Origin: Bradyrhizobium sp. LTSP885
GTDB lineage: Bacteria > Pseudomonadota > Alphaproteobacteria > Rhizobiales > Xanthobacteraceae
Length of the DNA: 64,000 nt
NCBI RefSeq assembly: GCF_000938305.1
Contig: NZ_JYMT01000018.1
Span: forward strand, 62,001 to 126,000
Reading direction: 5' to 3'
The notes beneath the pieces are model-generated. The model ran no database searches. It saw only the letters and a program-made list of their open reading frames with translations, and was not told the origin of the DNA. A program made the position numbers and the translations under genes. This document shows, one piece after another, positions 63,207-64,000 of the stretch (positions are counted from its first letter, which is position 1; each line of letters opens with the position of its first letter).

Positions 63207-63794
63207 ATGGAAGGACTTCAAGCCACCACACCAGAGTCTGTCCCTGCAGAGGATCAACAGTTTCACCTGGTTGCTAACAGCGTGGCCAAGCTGCTCGAAA
63301 CCGCAAGGCGGGAGTTGGGGCGCGATCAGGAGGCGGCCAAGGCGTCGCTAGCGACGGCATCGCACATCCTGCAAGCGGAGATCGAACGTTGTTCGGGCGC
63401 CAACGGCTTCACAAGGGGCGGTCTGGCGGCCTGGCAGATCCTTCGCGTACGAGCTTACATTGACGGCAACCTACACCGCACCATTCACATCCGGGATCTC
63501 AGTGAGGTCGCGCGTCGGAGCCCGGCGCACTTCTCCCGGAAATTCAAACTGGCGGTTGGCGAGTCGCCACATGCCTACGTGGTGAGAAGGCGTCTGGAGA
63601 AGGCCTGCCACCTGATGATCACCGGGGCGGCGTCTCTGAGTGAAATCGCGTTGAACGTGGGCTTTTCGGATCAAGCACATTTATGCAGGCTCTTCAGGCA
63701 GGCTTTTGGCCAAAGCCCGGCCAATTGGCGACGCGAGCGCGGAACGCCTGGCGAGGTCACCTCAAGAACCGGCATGGACGAGAATATCCCATGA
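63207..63794 (+). CDS. AraC family transcriptional regulator
   Basis: A 195-residue regulator. The N-terminal 75 residues are helical with no clear ligand-binding cupin. The C-terminal AraC domain spans about residues 85-185: IHIRDLSEVARRSPAHFSRK for helix-turn-helix one and ASLSEIALNVGFSDQAHLCR for two, then FGQSPANWRR. The ATG at 63207 has GGGGAGGGAGTGACC upstream and is preferred over a GTG two codons earlier. Its stop overlaps the next gene's start by 4 bases, so the two regulators are translationally coupled. Confidence 0.88.
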   Translation: MEGLQATTPESVPAEDQQFHLVANSVAKLLETARRELGRDQEAAKASLATASHILQAEIERCSGANGFTRGGLAAWQILRVRAYIDGNLHRTIHIRDLSEVARRSPAHFSRKFKLAVGESPHAYVVRRRLEKACHLMITGAASLSEIALNVGFSDQAHLCRLFRQAFGQSPANWRRERGTPGEVTSRTGMDENIP

Positions 63795-64000
63795 GCGATC
63801 AGCGCGGCAAAGTGCTGAGCTTCGGCCCTTTCGAGCTGTCGATCCGAAACCGGCTTCTGACAAATGGCGCAAGGGTCGTACCGCTCGGCGCGCGCGCCAT
63901 GGATCTCCTCATCGTCCTGGTGGAGCAAGCAAACAAGGTCGTCGGCCGGAGAACGCTGACCGAACGCGTTTGGCCACAGCGAGGTGCAGAACAGGTCAGC
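63791..64000 (+). CDS. winged helix (OmpR/CadC-type) transcriptional regulator, N-terminal part (partial)
   Basis: 70 codons visible before the window ends. SFGPFELSIRNRLLTNGARV, PLGARAMDLLIVLVEQANKV and VGRRTLTERVWPQR form the winged helix of OmpR/PhoB-type and CadC-type regulators. Nothing can be said of the downstream sensor or receiver part. It overlaps the AraC gene, which suggests that the pair regulates a common target. Confidence 0.8.
   Translation, partial: MSDQRGKVLSFGPFELSIRNRLLTNGARVVPLGARAMDLLIVLVEQANKVVGRRTLTERVWPQRGAEQVS

Overview
The window is high-GC alphaproteobacterial DNA. It most likely comes from the chromosome of a Bradyrhizobium or close relative. The basis is the gene content and order (histone-deacetylase-like gene, xseB, dxs, tlyA), an aa3-independent cyo quinol oxidase, many GTG/TTG starts, and several intergenic palindromic repeats typical of that genus. 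The genus call is inference; no database was searched.

Layout: 1-13.8 kb is housekeeping-like: the aroC tail, an adenylate cyclase, an EamA permease, clpS, a DUF1194 protein, then a minus-strand isoprenoid/RNA-modification run (xseB, dxs, a nucleoside deoxyribosyltransferase, tlyA, an RlmD-like methyltransferase), an HDAC-like amidohydrolase, a 5'-nucleotidase, an enoyl-CoA hydratase and a GFA protein. 13.8-21 kb holds an oxidoreductase/XapX pair with a divergent LysR regulator, a long-form DapD, a DinB protein, an acyl-CoA dehydrogenase and tRNA-Gln(TTG).

From the tRNA onward the content becomes accessory. First come a secreted haem protein with a carboxypeptidase-regulatory domain, an IS1182-family insertion sequence sitting in decayed genes, and a LysR regulator. 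Next is a long plus-strand cluster (27.4-38.7 kb) with a branched-chain-type ABC importer (livJHMGF), hydantoinase/oxoprolinase subunits (hyuA, hyuB), a short-chain dehydrogenase, an HpcH/HpaI aldolase and an aminotransferase. This reads as uptake plus stepwise breakdown of a cyclic amide or similar compound. A scar region (38.9-41.7 kb) carries a DUF3750 protein and decayed ParB, recombinase and unknown genes. It is followed by an HlyD / double ABC-2 permease / HlyD export operon on the minus strand.

46.4-53.3 kb is a second catabolic cluster: a YWTD beta-propeller, a 3-hydroxyacyl-CoA (carnitine-like) dehydrogenase, an acyl-CoA dehydrogenase, two crotonases, a class III CoA transferase and an FMN reductase. 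It parallels CoA-dependent degradation of a hydroxy- or carnitine-like acid. 53.3-64 kb has a membrane-anchored conserved protein, a type II NADH dehydrogenase, a small secreted protein, a cytochrome bo-type quinol oxidase operon in the order cyoE-A-B-C-D, two tandem acetoacetate-decarboxylase-like paralogues (one lacking the catalytic residues), and two overlapping regulators (AraC, then an OmpR/CadC-type winged helix protein cut by the window end).

The most noteworthy items are the two unexplained catabolic clusters, the ADC pair with one apparently dead copy, the ATPase-less ABC-2/HlyD operon, the 735-residue haem protein, and the IS/pseudogene scar areas.
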